Origin: Acarospora socialis
Lineage: Eukaryota > Ascomycota > Lecanoromycetes > Acarosporales > Acarosporaceae
NCBI GenBank assembly: GCA_025617375.2
Contig: JAMYGW020000006.1
Location: 625,001 to 689,000 of the forward strand
Reading direction: 5' to 3'
DNA: 64,000 nucleotides
The translations under genes and the position numbers were made by a program. Below are positions 60,464 through 64,000 of this stretch, in pieces (positions within the stretch are counted from its first letter, which is position 1; every line of letters begins with the position of its first letter). The notes below the pieces were generated by a model, which did not search any database, had not been told where the DNA came from, and was given only the letters and a program-made list of their open reading frames with translations.

Positions 60464-63400
60464 AAGACATGGAATCTGGATCAGACCATGAAGTTATTCA
60501 GTTTCAAATAACTGCAAATGAGTCTGAATGGGTTGAAAGTCCACTGAGTGCATCATACAATATAGACAAAGCAGACTGAGTTAAATTTGCAGAAACTCTG
60601 CAAATAAACTCAGTACAAACCAGTGTTCAAATTCAAAGCCTAATGCAACATCTATCAGATCAAAATCTAGAAGAAATGGCTATTTCTCTCAGAAATCTGA
60701 TAGCAAATGCAGCAGATCAGCATATACCAAAGAGAAAACCTTGTTCAAAAGCCAAAGTATGGTGGTCTGAATCATTATCAGTACTTAGAACTGAAATGAG
60801 TGGTTTTAGAAGATACTGGAAACATCACAAATCACAAGAAAACTGGAATCAATTCAGAAATGCAAGAAATAGATACTTTCATGCAATTCAGAAAGTCAAA
60901 CATACCTCATGGACTACTTTTCTGCAAGGTGCAGCTGGAAAAGATGTTTTTACAGCATATCATTACACTAAACCACGAAAAATAGAGAAAACACCTTCTA
61001 TAAAGCATGAAAACAAAGTGAGACTCACATTTAAAGACAAATATGACTTGTTTCTTGAAGCTATGTTTCCAAAACCACCTCAAACAAGTTCAGTTGAGCT
61101 AGAATGTGATAATAGTCTCACAAAACCATGGTTTTCAGTCATTTCTAAGGAAATAAAACAAGCTATTATGACTTCATCAACAAAGAAAGCACCTGGGCCA
61201 GATGGATTGTCCTTTTTGATAATTCAACATGCATATCAAGCTATATCTGAGTTATTTCACACTGTTTATTCAGTTTTAATAAATCAAGGCTATCATCCAG
61301 TATGCTGGTGTCAAGGAACTGGTGCAATTCTGAGAAAAGAAGGCAAAGCAGACTACTCAATACCCAAAGCATATAGACCAATCACTCTACTAAATTGCTT
61401 GGGCAAAATATCTGAAAAGATAATGACAACAAGACTTTCCTATTGGGCTGAAACCACAGACTTGCTATATCATGAGCAAATGGGTGGTAGAAAGCAAAGA
61501 TCAGCTGTGAATGCAGCTATGTGTTTAACACATGACATTCAACAAGCAATCAACAACAACAAAGTCTTGACAGCTTTATTCTTGGATGTTAAGGGTGCAT
61601 TTAACTATGTGTCTTTAAATCAATTGCTAAAAGTCATGAAAAGACTACATTTACCACAAACTGTACTAAAATGGATGCAATGCTTTCTTACAAATAGAAC
61701 AATTGCTCTAGCTTTTGATGGTGAAAAAAATCACCCACAAAGTGTCAATTCTGGAATTCCACAAGGATCACCCATATCACCAATGCTATTTTTGATCTAT
61801 ATGCGATTTCTATTCACAAAAATCAACAATAAACACACTCAACTAAAGCTACCAAGCTATATTGATGATGTGGCTATTATTGTGGAAGGAAAAACAGCTG
61901 CAGACAACAGCAAAACACTAGAATCAGTCACAAAAACTGCATTTCAATGGGCTGAAGAAAATGCAGTTATATTTGATGACAGCAAGTCAGAACTCATTCA
62001 TTTTCAGAAAGGAAATCAAGCTATATCAACAGTAAAACTACCAAATTAATTTGTTATACATCCTTCTAAAGTTGTACGCTGACTAGGTGTTTGGTTTGAC
62101 ACTAAAATGTCTTTTAAGACACATGTGCAAAAGAAAATAGCTTCTGCAACTAGAACATTGCATTTACTGCATAGACTGATGAATTCTGAATGGGGTTTAT
62201 CAACATCAGCTGGAAAACAGCTGTACACAGCCTGCATCACATCTATAAGTGACTATGGAAGCCCAGTATGGTGGAAACAACAAAAGAATTTTGAAAAGCT
62301 GTTTCAAAAACTTCAAAATTCAGCAACTAGAAAAATTCTAGGTGCATTTAGGTCTTCACCATCAGCTGCTATGGAGCTAGAATCAGCTATATTACCACCC
62401 AGATTTAGACTTGATCAAAAAACAGAGCTATATGCTTTAAGAATAGCTACTTTGTCAGAAAATCATCCAATTAGACAAAGAACTCCATACACCTACCCAC
62501 CAGGACTTGGAACTGGATGTGATATTGATGAAGATCATTATCTTGACTGGAATCAACATCCAAACTCTCTCATTAAGAAGAAACACCCAACTCAGTTGAT
62601 TAAAGTGCTATATAGCATTTGCAAATATCTACCAGAAACACTAAATTTGGAGGTTTCAACTCAAAATGAGTTATGCTGTGCACCTTGGAGTGTTTCACCA
62701 AACATAGACATTCAAATCAGCAAATCTGACAAGAAACTAGCTACTTTGAAACATCTAAAGAAATTAGAAACACTTGTTTCTAAAGAAACTAGAGCAAGAA
62801 ATGCTATTCTATACACAGATGAGTCAAAACTAGATGAAAATCTAGGTGCAGGTCTTTGCTACATGTATAAAGATATTACACATCAACAATCTTGGAATCT
62901 AGAAACCACCATGGAAGTCTATGATGCTGAATTGTTTGGAATTTCACAGTCTTTGAAGTTAAGTCTCAAAGAAATCATGAAATATCAAAGAATCAAAGAC
63001 ATATGGATCTTTTCAGACAATCAAGCAGCTATACAAAGAATTCAAACCACAAATCAAGGATCTGGACAGCATCTAGCTATTAAATGTCAAGAAACTCTTC
63101 AAAAACTCATAGATTATGAAGTTACACCTCATATTCATTGGGTCCCTGGACATGAGGACATTAAAGGCAATGAAATAGCAGATAAAGCTGCAAAATCAGG
63201 TGCAAAGCAGTCAATTTCACCAGATATTGATAGATTTACATCTATTAGCTATATCAAACACAAAATCAAGGTCAAAGCACTGGAAAACTGGACCACCCAC
63301 TGGAAAAAGACAACTCAAGAAAGATACTATGCTCAGTTTGATCAAACACCTAGTTTTCACATCAAAGAAGATCTGAAAAGTGCAGACAGACTTTCATTTG

Positions 63401-63918
63401 CTACTTTTACACAAATGAAACTAGGTCATCACTATTTCAAAGCATATCTGCATAGATTACCAGACTATAACAGCAAGAAATGCAATGGTGCATGCAACAA
63501 AGATCAAACCCCAGAGCATTTGTTGACAGCCTGTCAATATAACAAAAAGGAGCAAACTGAGCTGAAAAATCAGCTCAGAAACATCAATTTGCCATATACA
63601 GCAAAGGTGCTGTTTACTATCAAGGAAGGAATCAAAGCTACTTTGCTGTTTTTGAAGAAAACCAAAGTAGCTACTAGAAAATGGTTATTAGGAGAAGTTG
63701 AGGGTGAAGATGAGATTTAGAAAAGAAAAAAGATATTGATTGACAATCAGCATCAGATTGACTGAACAGAAGTGATCAAAAAGCATTCAGATTGATTATT
63801 CACATGTACAAGATTTTGGGTTTTGTTTTGTGTCTACATCTTTCACTATATGTCTATTAACTGCCATAGCTTTTATAGCTGCATGCATAGAATGAAGAAT
63901 AAATAAATAAATAAATAA
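60464..63918 (+). mobile_element. 5'-truncated LINE, unit 2, in tandem with unit 1
   Basis: Starts abruptly within the endonuclease region (AGACATGGAATCTGG, equal to unit 1 near 57012) right after the tail of unit 1 and ends with its own (AATA)n tail at 63918. It is nearly identical to unit 1 over 3.4 kb; the dozen or more differences I noted are all C/T or G/A. Confidence 0.92.
60466..63720 (+). pseudogene. LINE ORF2, unit 2, truncated with three stops
   Basis: Same frame as unit 1 ORF2 from the end of the endonuclease. Stops at 60577 (TGA for TGG), 62047 (TAA) and 62080 (TGA). Unlike unit 1 the RT part is open from 60643 to 62046, YIDD intact. In RNase H the residue after the first catalytic Asp is Glu (YTDESKL) instead of Gly, a G-to-A change. 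Not functional alone because of truncation and stops. Confidence 0.9.
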
Positions 63919-64000
63919 ATGACTTTTAGCAGTTGATTTAAAGACACATAGTTAAATGCACCCTTAACATTCAAGAATAAAGCTGTCAAGACTTTGTTGT
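63919..64000 (-). mobile_element. Older LINE, RT-region fragment, resumes
   Basis: Complement of the ORF2 stretch coding LDVKGAFNYVSLNQLLKVM, with mutated-type bases also seen in the G3 LINE. Same orientation as 53020-53431, so probably the other half of the element into which the young LINE inserted, with about 1.87 kb missing between. Runs off the window. Confidence 0.75.

Overview
The window looks like a heterochromatic, transposon-packed stretch of a filamentous ascomycete (Pezizomycotina) genome. The evidence is chromodomain-bearing Ty3/gypsy elements, Ty1/copia elements, a Tad1/I-like LINE, a fungus-specific Zn2Cys6 regulator, a DUF3435 recombinase relic and dense RIP-like C-to-T decay. 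No genus can be named from sequence alone. About 52 kb is AT-rich and almost free of CG, CC and GG dinucleotides. A normal-GC island (about 17.6-22.9 kb) and a young LINE array (53.4-63.9 kb) stand out against it.

Layout. 1-2.7 kb: AT-rich spacer with a degenerate LTR and dispersed repeats. 2,757-9,419: gypsy copy G1 (+), complete with LTRs and target duplication; its 3' LTR holds an unmutated tRNA-type SINE. 9.4-11.0 kb: spacer. 11,005-17,663: a Fot1/pogo-like MITE split by complete gypsy copy G2 (-). 17.7-22.9 kb: GC-normal island with one intact gene, an AflR-like C6 transcription factor (18,374-19,738, -), a small mariner-type MITE and a broken DUF3435 tyrosine-recombinase gene. 23,346-46,945: a nested stack. 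The old gypsy copy G5 (-) is split by gypsy G3 (+, itself split by a mutated LINE) and by a copia element (34,183-46,715) that contains a second copia (34,955-41,737); three hAT-like MITEs and a palindromic TIR element sit inside the copias. 46,965-53,019: gypsy G4 (+), whose 3' LTR is cut by a minus-strand LINE. 53,432-63,918: a near-unmutated LINE and a 5'-truncated second copy head to tail, inserted into that older LINE, which resumes at 63,919.

The only gene that looks able to serve the host is the C6 regulator; everything else is mobile DNA or its decay. The most notable observations are these. (1) The RIP-like mutation is confined almost entirely to CpG and CpC, sparing CpA, as read directly from the two arms of one MITE. 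(2) Every gypsy copy carries an antisense cysteine-rich plus coiled-coil ORF between pol and the 3' LTR. (3) A SINE shares its 3' region with the resident LINE. (4) A recombinase relic of the Starship-captain family lies beside a secondary-metabolism-type regulator in an island bordered by mutated transposons.
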